The position numbers and the translations under genes were made by a program. From Temnopleurus reevesii (taxonomy: Eukaryota; Echinodermata; Echinoidea; Temnopleuroida; Temnopleuridae), in NCBI GenBank assembly GCA_036244855.1, contig BQKZ01000001.1, positions 1,853 through 65,852 of the forward strand: a stretch of DNA of 64,000 bases, in the 5' to 3' direction. Each line of letters begins with the position of its first letter. Position 1 is the first letter of the stretch. The notes beneath the pieces are model-generated. The model did not search any database. It was not told where the DNA came from and saw nothing but the letters and a program-made list of their open reading frames with translations. Shown piece by piece: positions 12,701-27,700 of the stretch.

Positions 12701-15700
12701 GTAAATAATCAATATGATCAACAAGCTGAGATTGGGATTAAAGCAAGTTGATAAATACGGAGGCTTCGATGTCACAGTCATAGTCACAGTTGACCGGAAG
12801 TAATACGTCATAGTTTTGCGCGTCTGCTTATTGTTACCTGTGACCTAACAATGAGCAGACGTGCAAAACTATGACATGCTACTTCGCGTCGACGTGCCCT
12901 TTGTCACAGTTGACCGAAATCGAAAACACCATAGTACTATACTAATGGCATCCCTATCAATATTAATCAGTGTGCATTCTTATTTTTGTTGTTGTTGTTG
13001 TTGTAGGATGAGCTTGATCTGCCTGTGAAGATCAAGGTTGGGAACATTGGGAAGCTGACACTCAAGATCCCATGGAAGAACATCTATTCTGCTCCTGTTG
13101 AGGCCACTCTTGAAGGATTGTATGTTGTTGCAGCACCAAATGCTGGTAAGAATTACAGTTTCATCCTGGTTAAGCCTGCTGTTAAAATCATTTATTTGAG
13201 CAGTGAAAATTATCACCAATTTGAAACCTATTACAATTGAAATTTTACTGTCTACATACATGATATTAGAATGAAATGATTTATTTGTTTATGAATCAAA
13301 TTGTTCAAATTGTTGTTGAGTTGAGAGCTGTTTCAATAAGAACCATTCATGATATATACATGTAGGTTCTGTCTAAATTAAAAAAAATATAGGAGAAGTA
13401 ATAGTTTTCTCTTTTTGTTTATCCATGTAGATGTAATGGCAATTATGACTTGCTTACTTTGATTTAGGGTTATACATGTACCTAAAACCACAATGGATAG
13501 GTTTTGCAAATATCAAACAAAGAATTATGATGCATGTATATAACTATGTTTGATTCGGGGCCATACTACTAATTAGTTCTTAATGAACCACATCCCCTGA
13601 AATAATAAGATGCTAGTCTACAACAGTTTTAGAGAATACATGTACTTTGTGTGCAGTTCTATTGGTATGAGCTCTTGATTAGCCTTGATGGTATATATGC
13701 ATGTTTTATGTGGGTAGTATTGATTAAAATGTAGGGGTTAACCGTTAATATCTTTGTATAACCATACACTTTACAGACATATTATGGTTCACATATTGCC
13801 AATAATAATAAAAAAAGAAATGATAATTCAAAAGAAACGATGTAGTGCATTTGAAAAGCCAAGCTAATATTTCAATATGTCCCGATTTTTCAAAGACACT
13901 TGTCTTCTTTGTCAAGGGGATCCCAAATATATACATTTTACAGGATATTCATACCAAAATGTGAAGATCATAGAGATGATATAGCTCCATGTATATTGTA
14001 TCATATAAAGCCAAGTTCTTTATCAAAATGGAAATCACACTTTGGCGTGTAAAAATAGTCTGGAATTACCCATAGGTACTTCTGTGCCAATTTTGTTGCC
14101 CACGTGATGTTTGCTCAATCTATTTGATTTCTCAATGCAATCAAATGTGTCAAACAAACCACTTAGAGGATCTCAACGATTAGATACAATTTATACCCAA
14201 TATTAATGAAATTGAACCAGCAAAATCCAGTTTAATGATGTTTTTATCACAATCAAAGTACAAAGTAGATTTTGTTGGTACAAAAATTAACTATGTTTTT
14301 TTTGCAATGTGATCTCAGCAAGGAATTTATAAATGAATGAATAAGTTACCATAACTATCCTATAAGATACGAAATGAAATGTTGTTTATGTGTACACAAA
14401 ATGACACACTGAAATTAAAATAATGACTAAGATTTTTTTCTTCATATTTTGCCTGTCTTACTCAGTAAACTTTTTTTCTTTTTGTGAATTTATAATGAGT
14501 AAATTGTACTTTTTCAGAACGTGTGTGCACTCTTTTCATACAGAGCACCATAATAATGGATTTAGTATCAGTTTGGTTAATGTGAATAGGTTGCAGTGCA
14601 ATGTAAGGGATATAATATTTTTCTTAATGGATTTGAACCAATGTGCAGAATTATTGATGCACTAGTATAAAACACCAAAACCAGGAGAGCCAACCATCAT
14701 AAAAATATTCATATGTGTTCTTGTGTATACAATTTGAGTCAACTTAGCGACTTATGCTGTTCCCTTGCATTATTTCATGAGAAATGTTCATCGGTTTGGC
14801 CATTTTAATTTTTTTTTACTGATCTTATAGATCTACTTAAATGGTTTGTATCTTTGCTTGATTTGGGAAAGATAAGCTGCAGTTCATGTGTAAGTGATGC
14901 ATGAATATTTTCCTTGTGTTGTTTTTAGATATCAAGTACAATTCCGAGAAGGATGAGAAGCAGAAATTTGAAGCTAAGCAGAGGACTCTGCAGAGAGTGG
15001 AAGATGCAAAAACAAAGGAAAAGGAAAAGGATAAAGGTATGAACAGTGAAATTAATGAGATATCAATGCATGATTTATTGATGAAGTATGTCAAAACATT
15101 TTCATGGAAAAAGCTCTAAGAATGAAATAATCCTTGATGTAATTTTTATTTGATGAATTTTGCTTTATATTTTCTGGTCTTTTTTTTAATTGTATTTATT
15201 CTTTCTGAAAAATAAAAGCGATGGTAGATAATGATAATTGAACGATGTGGTGCAACAAGACACTTCAGAAAACCCTTATGTTGCTCGTTCATTGTGACGA
15301 TTTTACCCCATCTGAATTCATGGGTAATGTGTATCTGAATTCCAATACACTCAATTTAATGATTTGCGCAAGACTACAGTACATAACGTAGAACCCCTGG
15401 GATGCAACGCTACCCCACTGTATGGCGTATCAAACCATATTAAAAGTAATTGTTTCTTTGTTTGTTGATGCAGCAAAAGACCCCAAGGCGGACTCCTTTG
15501 CAGAGAAGCTTGCGATGCAGGTAGTCAAGAATGTTCAGGTCAAGGTGTGTGATATCCATGTCCGCTATGAGGATAGAACAACCAATCCAAAAGCTCCATT
15601 TGCCCTTGGTGCTACTCTTCAAAACATCTCTCTACAGGTAAATTATAGAAACCAGATGATCATTCTAGAAATTATGTATATTAAACTCCTACATGTGTAC

Positions 15701-18700
15701 TTTTCTTAAAATCATGAGAGCTTTTATTGTTGAAATGCAATCAGATGAATATTATATTATGAACATTTTCTCTTTGAACAAAATGTTCTATTGGAATAAC
15801 GATAAGAGACTCGTTATTTTTTTTTACATCTGCTCAGGTTCACATATTGAAACTAATACAATTATGATAAATACAACAGGGTTTAGTCAAAAGAATTTCC
15901 AGCAATCATCGATGACAAATTTATAATCATGCTAACATGAAAAACTATCTGTTTTTACAAGTGACTAAAAAGTTAAAATCATTTCTGAGACTTTCCCTAA
16001 AAAATTATTGTGATGCAAAATTAATGATAAAACATGGTTCGAATCTCGACTGCATTCCAAGCTGTCATGAGCAAGACAATTCCATATCATTGTTATTTTA
16101 CTTCTTTCATTTCAGACCACAGATGAAAATTGGATTCCTTGTGTAGTGGACCAAACTGTGCAGCTTGTGCATAAGGTAATTGTGTGCATTATTATTCATA
16201 GTTGTAAAGATGTAATTTAGAATTGAAAATTGATGGGGTTGGGTTCATATTATAAATGGGGCTATTTCAATGATAATACATCATTTTTTATGAATTTTTA
16301 CCAGTATGATGTTTGTAATTTGACTTTTAAGAAATTCAACGTGTCAATACCGGAACTTCCAACCATTATGAATTTAGAGGTAAAAATATGATTTTTTCAT
16401 CAAGTTTGCATACAATTCTATGATTTTTCACAATAAATGTACTACATACTCCTATTGGTATTTTTTCTTCCCTCTCTTTGAGCAGTATCATCCCTTCAAA
16501 GTTTGAAGGTTCTGCCCATGCAATGTGTTTGCTCTTTCACTTCAAACTTTGCACTTTTTGTCTCCAGATGCTTCGTCTTGATTCTCTAGCTGTATACTTC
16601 AACTCTGGATCTGATATGTATACACTGAGAGACCGAGAAGAATTGCTGGTAGGTATTATTAGCTTCTTTGCTGTGTTATTTAACCAACATATGTACCAGG
16701 AAATGTAAAGTAATACAGCATGACATAAAAGTTAGATGATTAATAAAATTATGTAGATATGATAGAAACAGCGCCTTTGTTATTTTTAGTTGAAAATATT
16801 TTGAAGATAAATAAAACATTATTAAAAAAATTATTTCCTTGCCCTGTTTTTTTTTTCATGTCATATCTTAATGATTGTCAATGAAAATGTTTGATTCTGT
16901 GATATTGTGAGCGATAATTATCACATGATTCAATGAAGATCTTGTTGATCCAGAAGGCAAACTTTTAATAGAAATATTTGATGCTGTGATATTGTGAATC
17001 ATACTAAAAGACATGTTTTTTTCTATTATCCCAGGACTTGATGAAGGGCTCCATTGCTACAGAAGGCAAGATACCAGCTGGGTATCAATACTGTGAGTTT
17101 CTCTCATGTCATGTTTTCATAGTATAATTATTTTAAGTACTTCCTTCAGTATTTCTCGATGTATTCCATACATTTTGATGCTTTATAATAATTTATGCTA
17201 TTTTGCTTTAATATGAACAATTCATTATCATCATAACTTAGTCCTTAATTGTATATCATAAAGATGAACCTTATACCATTCATTTTCAGAATGAATTTTA
17301 GTTTTGATCACAGCCACATAAACTTCTATGACAATAACTTTTCTGTTTTGTAATATTTCTCTGAGTTTATATCTAATTTTGTAATGATTCATTAGTATTC
17401 ATTTGTGCAAAACTTTATTTTAACTCTCTAAATGTGCAATATCTTATTACCTCTGGTTTAGCATGTAGATTGAATATTAGCGGGAAAAATTAATGATATT
17501 CTCATTGATGATCTTTTGTCTTGTATCATTTACCAACCCTGCAGTGATTGAGCCCATCTCATCAAGTGCACAACTGCGACTCAACCCAAAACCAGAGTCC
17601 AATCTGTCAGTTCCCCAAGCTTATGTCAATCTTGTCATACAGAGCATTGGAGTTGCTCTTCGTCGCAAGCAGGTATTGTCATGTTCTATGAAATTAGGAC
17701 ATTCTTACATTTTAGTATTTGCTTTGTGAATTATTGACTGGGATTATTGTGATTTATTATATGTGAGATAGCCATAGACCACTGTACAACATTTTTCTAT
17801 GCGCATTAAAGGAAAAAAAAAGTGAAATGAAATTGACTTGGTTTCAAGTAGCTAATAAAACATTGACAGCTCTTCTAGCATATTACACACTATTAATAAG
17901 TTTAAACTGGTCATTAATCATTCTTTGCACAAAATGTTAGTGATCACATCTCATTTATTTCATAAAAATGTTTTAATCAAATGATTTTGAGCTAAACCCT
18001 TGTTGTTTGTGTCTTCCTTTAGTACCGTAATGTGATGGAGCTACTGGGTTCATTTGAGCGAATGGCTCGTAATGAACCGTTCAGGAAGTACAAACCAGAT
18101 GTTCCTCTACATGGGCATGCAAAGGAATGGTATGGTGAAACATATATTACTCCGTTCATATTTGCTGGTGTGTTGGTGTGTCGCATATCTAATTCTTGTG
18201 AATTATTATTGATATTTTAAATTCTTATTTTTTCGGCAAGTGGGCTATTAATTTGAATTATTTCAAGAATAAATTATATTCAGTTGAAATACAATTATGA
18301 ACATAAAAAATATTTGTTCTAGAATGTTTTGGCTATTGATGGTCTGTCCGTCAATACATCATTTGTAATAATAATAATAATAATACATATAATTTATATG
18401 GCGCCAATTCCACTTAAAAAAAAATGCTCAAGGTGAAACTATGACAAATGTGTAGAGTGTCAGTTTTTGTTTTCATAATAGACCACATCTCTCTCTTTTT
18501 AGTAGTAATATGCAAAATATTCCTTTAAAGAAGAAAAGCCACCCCTCCCCTTTAAAGAATGAAAAGTAATAAAATGAATAAGTGAGGAATGCATTCCAAA
18601 TTTTTATCAGCTAGTCATATGAATCTCATTTTGCTAGTCATATGAATCTCATTTTGCAAAATTATGAATGATCCAACCCATTCAAAGATTTTTTTCTAAA

Positions 18701-21700
18701 GACAAGAAACAACAGTATTGACTCCATTGCATCTTAATTTCTCAATGCAAACTCTTAGGTGGCACTATGCCCAGAACAGCATCTTGGAGGAGACTGTGAG
18801 ACGGAGACATCGGATGTGGTCTTGGTCTCACATCAAAGAACATCGCAAGAAGGTCAAGGATTACATTGAACTCTATGTGAAGAAACTAGACACCAACAAA
18901 CCTTCCAAAGACTTACTCAAGAAGCTTGAGGTTGGTAGCATCAATGAAAAGTGTATTATCTGATATTGTCTTCTTGCTGTGAACTGTCAATCATTAACTC
19001 ATCTTTTTCAGCACTTTTGATTAGATATTGAATGAAAATGATAACAATAATTGCAATTTGTAGAGTCCATTTGAGCATTTTAAAAGGATATGCTAATATT
19101 TTTTTTCTGGCAGCAGAAATATGATTAATTCCCAGCATTTGATAGTGGCCTTTGTATTAAAGCTTAGTGCACGTCTTGACTTTTTATTCATCAAACCTAT
19201 TTAGGACTGGATGTGGAATACTGTTTTCAAGTTATAAGCATCCAGAGATTTAATGATTAAATTGGGAGAGGAAAATGCCTTTTACAGATCATCAAATATA
19301 TTTTTTATGGCACAATTATACACAATCTTGTGTAAGTTTCCAAAGAAATATTTCCACTTGATATATATGCTTGGGGAATGAATTCAAAGTTCAATCTTAC
19401 CCACCATCACAGGACATTGAAAGAGAGCTGGATGTGTTTAACATCACACTGAGCAGACAACAGGCAGAAGTAGAGTTCAAGAGGAGAGGGCTGAAGAAGA
19501 AGAAGGCCAAACAGGAGAGTGGAGGATGGTTTGGAGGATGGTTTGGTGGAGGAAAGAAGGATGAGAAGAAAAAGGCTCAGAAAGAAGATGAAGTAGCTTC
19601 CATTGCTGGTATGTTGCAAAATCTTACACTGTGTGATTCAAGAGTTATGGACAATTTCCTAAATAAAAATTTATAGAATTTTAGATCTAGTTCAAATTCA
19701 GTCAATTAAAATTGTTTAATTCAGCTGCAACAATAATACGTATCAGAAAAAGATTTCATTCTATGAATGAAGGTTGAAAGGAAAATTCAGGTTTTAACCA
19801 TTGGATATTATAATTATCTTTAGCTTGAAAAAGGAAAGCGTATATTCTTAAGATGCTCACTCTAACTGCACTACTATATTTCAAATATAATTGACAAATA
19901 AATGTTTTTTGTATTGTCTAAATTGATAATACTTTTCTTTTTAACAGTTAAAAACAATACTTTATTTATATTATCAGTTTTTATTCATATAAAATTTGGT
20001 TCACACTTATCGAAGGGCAATATATTCAATAAGCTTTCTACCTCCCTTTGTGCTTCGTTGAAAAATAAATTGTTTTCATTTCCATATCCAACACTCAACT
20101 GAAGTTAAGTAGATAATGCTGTTTACAGTTTAATCAACAACTATTTTAAATGACAAATGAATCAATATCTGGTTGTAGGCCGAAAAACATCCAAAAAGCA
20201 ACCTTCCATTAATGGTAAGTTTATATTTGTTCTCCACGCAGAGATCTGATCAAAGTGCTTATCATATTTTCAGCAATTCTGTTTTTATTAAATATTTTCA
20301 GTTTCAAATTTACCTATGGCTTCCATTTGCCGTGTGTCATAAATCAATCACATTTCATATTTTCAGTGCTATATACACAAACTCAATAATAGTGATATTG
20401 CTTTCTTGATTAAATCATTCTCACATATTACCTAAAAATCCATCTCCTTCTCTTCCTTACTCCAAAAATATTATCCGCAAGCTCCTACTATGTAAGAATC
20501 CAATCATTTTCATGCAAATTTTAAGAGTAATTTACATTTCATTTTATTTTCTGGCTAGTCACTGTTTTGTGCTTTTGAAATGATTACCAATTTCTCCTCA
20601 GAAATCAAATTATACAGCTTTTCACACCCTTCACCCTGTTCACAATTATTCTAAATCTCTAATAGCGTTGTCCTCTTACCCATCCGGAATTGAAATATCT
20701 ATACAAGAAAATCCTTGATTCCATTCACCCCTCTTGATCATGCCAAACTCTGTAGATCAGCAAATAACAGTCATGCAAACTTTTTTTGTATTTCTTATTG
20801 TAAAATAGCATTCAGTGTCCTTTCAGGCAAATAGCAGGTTAAAACCAAGAAAATCATTCTATAGTTTATAAACAAATGAACAGTATATATTTTTTCTATT
20901 TCATGAACCTGTTCTGATAATGGTTTTCAATATGTTCATGTTTGTTTGAAAAGTTCCATGCTGCACCAGTTTACAATTAAATTATATATCGTAATAGTGC
21001 AAATTATTATTGATCAATGATTCTGCAGTACTTTAAGATACACCTAATATTCCTTTCAGTCTGTCATCATGTTACCCTGTTTGCATGTTCTTATACAATT
21101 TACAGGATCAGAGCTATTTCATTATAAATCTGGACAATATCTTGAGAAGTTTGATCCTTTAAATTAGTGCAAAAAGTTCCACATCATAATTTTCCATAAA
21201 ACGAATGGAAAGCCATTATAGTGGTATATGTAGATATTTTTCATCTGGCTGTAAAATTAATGTTATTTTTGATGAACCAAATGCAAGAAAACTAGAACTA
21301 AGTTCACTTGGTCTTTTTAATCAAGAACAGACAATAACATATGAAATTGTATTCTATACAGAACAATGCAGGTGCTTTTATGCTGTATAAGCTGAAATTT
21401 GTTATGATGGTTTTAATTTCGCAAATTTCGCAGCCCTAGCCTAGTGAAAATATCCACTCAGTATGATGCACATTTATAAGCACACAAACACTGTCAAAAC
21501 ACACTGAGATGTCAAACTGCTTCAAAAATGAGAAAATATCTGCACACAAAAATAGCATCACAGTAGCACTTATGCAGATCCGAATGGTTTCATTGCCCTT
21601 AATACAACAAATTGGAAAATATGCCATCAGTCAAGCAGGAGAGTTTTTATGACTTACTTAGATATCTCTAATGATTGCAGAAGGCCCCCAAAATAGGATA

Positions 21701-24700
21701 TCATTCCAGGGACAAGTGCATATGAATTGAATGAATTATCCCTGACCTAACTCACAGTTCAAGTGGATTGGAGTAAAGAGCAGTACTCTGAACAAAGCCA
21801 TGCAGAGATGCCAACCTACATTAATATGCATGAATCACCAAACAGCAGAATACATGAAAAACATTTTCTAAGGAGAGAAAGCATCTGGTTATTGTCTAAA
21901 AGATTTGTATCTCTGGTAATGCCTGATGATGATGATATGATATAAATGGAAGATCAGATATTGATATTGTTGTCTGATTGTTATCATAGACAAGTTCCAG
22001 GAGGCAATGACTGAGGAAGAGAAAGCCAAGCTGTATGCAGCCATTGGGTACAGTGAGTCATCAGTCAATACAACACTGCCTAAAGACGTAAGCAAAGATA
22101 TACACTTTCTTTTCTAATACTTTACCTCTTAATTTCAACCTCATTTTTGCATGATTGATAAAGATTGAATAATATAAATAACTCAGCTTGCACATCCTCA
22201 AGCACTTTAGTATATTGGCTTACAAATTAGTATTTCTATAGCACAATGGAGTACTATCAGATATGTGAATGAACATTTTATATCATAATGTAGTAATGAT
22301 TTCTTCGAGTTCTTTCTTATTCTGTGAAATATTTAGAAGTCAAACCAAAATGATAATTCAACTGCTTTCTCATGGCCTTGCACCAAACAGAATTGAGATA
22401 ATGTTCTTATTTTTAGAATATTTGATTAAATATGAGATAATTGTTGTTTTCATATCCAGTATGTTGGAATAGATGCTAATTTCAAGCTGCTAGAGACCAG
22501 TGTGAAGCTGTTTGATGATTCCGATGATGAACTCCAGATCTTGAACCTTGCAGTCACTGACCTCGGAGCAGTGTTCAATCAAAGACCAGCAGCACAAGCT
22601 ATTAAGTGAGTGCAAGGGATGAAGCATACAAACATTATTTGTAGGATTTCTGTTGTGTTTTATACTGTTTACAAGTTTACATATCTTTGATTTGAGAAGA
22701 GTTCTTAAAATTTATGTTTTAAAAGAAATAAATATGATATGAAGCCTCTTCCAAATACAAAAGATGATTCAATAATTGTAAGTAGCTGATGAATGACATA
22801 ATTGATAGATTGAATATTATGTGCTCAAAACAAAATTTTAAAGAAGTAACATCAAAATTATTATTGTTAAAGATAGAATTCAGAAATCTGGAATGGTATA
22901 AAGTGCTACATATCAAATATCAATTGGAAGTAAAGAATCATCTTAAAAAATGGATGTGCTTGAGCCTATGTATATGAATCTTTATTTATAATTATATTTC
23001 ATTCTGTGTTTTTTCATTTCACAAGGCTTGATCTCCAGCTCGGTGAGTTCAGTGTCCTTGGATCGCCACACAATGGACAGCGCCCTCAGATGGTTGAATC
23101 ACAGGTCACGCTTGATGATGAGAAAGTATCCGAGGTCAGTCTTCAGTTTGAGACCAATCCTATGGACGGCAAGGCTGATCAACGGATTATTCTTCACACA
23201 CAACCTCTCAAAGTTGTGTATGATGCTGTAAGTTCATCATTTTCTCTACTGTTGGATAGCTTTTTCTCCAATTAAATAATATATGCTACCTTCATCTGCT
23301 ACACACAAAAGAAATCTTTCTAGTTTATTACTTTTATGTTCATTTAATCCAAATAAACTTAAAAAATGATACACAGATATTAATTCAGATATGATATTTT
23401 CCATATTTGTCACATTATTCATAACATGTGTATTGATTGTCTGTACATTGATCTCACATGCTTCCATATCACCTATTTTTTTGTCCTGACAGGTGGATAA
23501 ACAACATAGAGTTACAGGGTCTTCTTATCTTGGTTGTTTCACCCATGCTGTCAAAAATCTGATTCACTGTATGTCATCATTTGATACTTGTGGCAAGAGG
23601 TCTGGGTGCTAATCAAGACTTTAATCTGAGATGACAGTGTCACAAAACAACAATGAAAAATGGAAATGGAAAATGTAGAAAGAGGAAACAAATCGTTGAA
23701 TGTGTTGAACATAACATGCAATTTGTTAAAATCTGATGATGATTCAATTCAAATATCATTCGATCTATTTGCATATCTTCAGTAAGGTAATGATGTCATA
23801 AAAATTCACTTTATTTTTGTCTCTCTGTTGATATCCAGCACACAATAAACAGCATTGCTGCTTTCTTCAAACCCCCCAAAGATGTTCATCTTGATGAGTA
23901 AGTAGTAGATATTTCATTCAAGATTCATAGTCTAGAAGCTAAATCCTGAGACTTTGATGTGACTAACATAGTTTTTGCTTTGAATAGCTATAACTGCATT
24001 ACTTTCCTTGAGTAGAAATTAATCAACTTTTATTTCAACATGCAACCATGAAGACGGTTTTGCTTTGTGCAAATTCACAATCCCTCTAAGATACACAATT
24101 GTTATTAAATTCATTGACTGTAATGACATGTTGAGTGCATTCATGAGTTACATAGCAAAGAATAAACAATAGATGATTCATTTATAAGTGTAATGTTAAT
24201 TCAACTCAAATCAGTGAAAGTTAGCCAGTCCATATGCATCTTTACCATTAATCTAATGATTGATTCTCGTTTCAGTCTGTCTGCAGCAGCTATGTCAAAC
24301 CTTACAGAGCTGAGCTCCACCTCAACCACAGGTCTTCAATTCATGGTAGACAACAAGCAGATCCTAGACATCAATGTAGACGTCANCATTAGGGAGTAGA
24401 CTTGAATGTTACAATAGTGTGCACAAGATATGGCCATTCACACACAGAAGGATTCAGCAGTCATCCATGCATGACATTTTATGGACCCTGGGGATTGTGC
24501 ATGGTTATACAAATGTGTTAGGGAGTGGATGCACAGTGATGTAAAGATGATGAAATATTCAACTGTAGGTTCATTCACTCTCAATATAAATATAAGATGG
24601 TTGTAGATTAATGCATGTGTCGATTTCAAATTTAGAAATAAACTGGTTTGCCATAATTGACATTTGATACAGAATGGAAGTCTTACAACCTATATTATTC

Positions 24701-27700
24701 AGAAGGAGGAAAAGAAGAATGAATTTCATCTGCAGAATTATCAATCCAGGCATTTATTCATGAAACACTCTCCATCAAACAAGTTATGCCCTCTTAAAAA
24801 AGCTCTCTGACTTTCTTTAACTTAAGAATTACGATGTTTCTGAACAATACGGAAGTAAAGCTAGCTTACTCAATAAATTGACTAGCTTGTGTGTAACTAA
24901 TCAATATGATAAACAAGCTGAGATTGGGATTATAGCAAGTTGATAAATATGGAGGTTTGATTTCATTCATCACAGTCATAGTTACAGTTGATCGGAAATA
25001 GTACGTCATAGTTTTGCGCGTCTGCTTATTGTTACATGAGCAACTACCTGTGAAGTAACAATGAGCAGACACGCAAAACTATGATACTACTTCTCGTCGA
25101 CGTGCCCTTCGTCACAGTTGACTGAAATCGAAAACACCATAGTACTATACTAATGGTATCCCTATCAAGATCAATCAGTGTGCATTATTATTTTTCTTGT
25201 TGTTGTTGTAGGATGAGCTTGATCTGCCTGTGAAGATCAAGGTTGGGAACATTGGGAAGCTGACACTCAAGATCCCATGGAAGAACATCTATTCTGCTCC
25301 TGTTGAGGCCACTCTTGAAGGATTGTATGTTGTTGCAGCACCAAATGCTGGTAAGAATTACAGTTTAATCCTGGTTAAGCCTGCTGTTAAAATCATTTAT
25401 TTGAGCAGTGAAAATTATCACCAATTTGAAACCTATTACAATTGAAATTTTACTGTCTACATACATGATATTAGAATGAAATGATTTATTTGTTTATGAA
25501 TCAAATTGTTCAAATTGTTGTTGAGTTGAGAGCTGTTTCAATAAGAACCATTCATGATATATACATGTAGGTTCTGTCTAAATTAAAAAAAATATAGGAG
25601 AAGTAATAGTTTTCTCTTTTTGTTTATCCATGTAGATGTAATGGCAATTATGACTTGCTTACTTTGATTTAGGGTTTACATGTACCTAAAACCACAATGG
25701 ATAGGTTTTGCAAATATCAAACAAAGAATTATGATGCATGTATATAACTATGTTTGATTCAGGGCCATACTACTAATTAGTTCTTAATGAACCACATCCC
25801 CTGAAATAAGATGCTAGTCTACAACATTTTTAGAGAATACATGTACTTTGTGTGCAGTTCTATTGGTATGAGCTCTTGATTAGCCTTGATGGTATATATG
25901 CATGTTTTATGTGGGTAGTATTGATTAAAATGTAGGGGTTAACCGTTAATATCTTTATATAACCATACACTTTACAGACATATTATGGTTCACATATTGC
26001 CAATAATAATAAAAAAAGAAATGATAATTCAAAAGAAACGATGTAGTGCATTTGAAGAGCCAAGCTAATATTTCAAAATGTCCTGAATTTTCAAAGACAC
26101 TTGTCTTCTTCGTCAAGGGGATCCCAAATATATACATTTTACAGGATATTCATACCAAAATGTGAAGATCATAGAGATGATATAGCTCCATGTATGTTGT
26201 ATCATATAAAGCCAAGTTCTTTATCAAAATGGAAATCACACTTTGGCGTGTAAAAATAGTCTGGAATTACCCATAGGAACTTCTGTGCCAATTTTGTTGC
26301 CCACGTGATGTTTGCTCAATCTATTTGATTTCTCAATGCAATCAAATGTGTTCAACAAACCACTTTAATAGAGATTCTCAACGATTAGATACAATTTATA
26401 CCCAATATTAATGAAATTGAACCAGCAAAATCCAGTTTAATGATGTTTTTATCACAATCAAAGTACAAAGTAGATTTTGTTGGTACAAAAATTAACTATG
26501 TTTTTTTTGCAATGTGATCTCAGCAAGGAATTTATAAATGAATGAATAAGTTACCATAACTATCCTATAAGATACGAAATGAAATGTTGTTTATGTGTAC
26601 ACAAAATGACACACTGAAATTAAAATAATGACTAAGATTTTTTTCTTCATATTTTGCCTGTCTTACTCAGTAAACTTTTTTTCTTTTTGTGAATTTATAA
26701 TGAGTAAATTGTACTTTTTCAGAACGTGTGTGCACTCTTTTCATACAGAGCACCATAATAATGGATTTAGTATCAGTTTGGTTAATGTGAATAGGTTGCA
26801 GTGCAATGTAAGGGATATAATATGTTGCTTAATGGATTTGAACCAATGTGCAGAATTATTGATGCACTAGTATAAAACACTATAACCAGGAGAGTCAACC
26901 ATCATAAAAATATTCATATGTGTTCTTGTGTATACAATTTGAGTCAACTTAGCGACTTATGCTGTTCCCTTGCATTATTTCATGAGAAATGTTCATCGGT
27001 TTGGCCATTTTAATTTTTTTTTACTGATCTTATAGATCTACTTAAATGGTTTGTATCTTTGCTTGATTTGGGAAAGATAAGCTGCAGTTCATGTGTAAGT
27101 GATGCATGAATATTTTCCTTGTGTTGTTTTTAGATATCAAGTACAATGCAGAGAAGGATGAGAAGCAGAAATTTGAAGCTAAGCAGAGGACTCTGCAGAG
27201 AGTGGAAGATGCAAAGACAAAAGAAAAGGAAAAGGATAAAGGTATCAACAGTGAAATTAATGAGATATCAATGCATGATTTATTGATGAAGTATTTTAAA
27301 TCATTTTTATTGAAAATGCGCTAAGAATGAAATAATCCTTGATGTAATTTCTATTTCATGTTAGAGATCCATGAACATATAAGATGCACTTTTTGATACT
27401 ATCGGGTACCACATGAAAATTCACAATTATTTTGAATCATTGTTTTTTCGCTCTGAATCCTGGTGAATACTCATATTTTGTGTTTTTTTAATTATATTCA
27501 TTCTTTCTGAAAAATAAGAGCGATGGTAGATAATAATTAAGCGATATAGCGCTGCAAGACTCGTCAGAAAAAACTTATGTTGCTTGTTCATTGCAATGAT
27601 TCAGCTGTATCCGAATTTGTTGGGAACGCACATCCATATACCTATACATTTTATGTAATAATGGGCACTAGATGAAATACATAACACGGATTGTTGGGGT

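Larger units (their letters stand above)
8930..13006 (+). other. Intron 2 (4.1 kb)
   Basis: AT-rich, non-coding. Contains a (GA)n microsatellite (9709-9753), a degenerate tandem repeat around 12165-12350 (ccctggg.attg and ttagggagt motifs about 130 bp apart) and the hairpin at 12807-12875. The 12 kb duplicated segment starts inside it at 12201. No gene seen. Confidence 0.75.
12201..24385 (+). repeat. Copy 1 of the 12 kb duplicated segment (exons 3-18)
   Basis: Runs from cattagggagtagac in intron 2 to the middle of exon 18 (...gtagacgtca), where it stops at the single N at 24386. The whole stretch reappears at 24387-36731 in the same order and orientation, with small substitutions and indels. 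Its right end cuts a codon-level exon at the N. This is best read as an alternative haplotype contig. Confidence 0.95.

Noticed and set aside
23492..23570. Extra exon after exon 16 (acceptor cctgacag at 23491)
   Set aside because: The frame does not keep phase or family similarity and exon 16 joins exon 17 directly as in VPS13A; probably cryptic.
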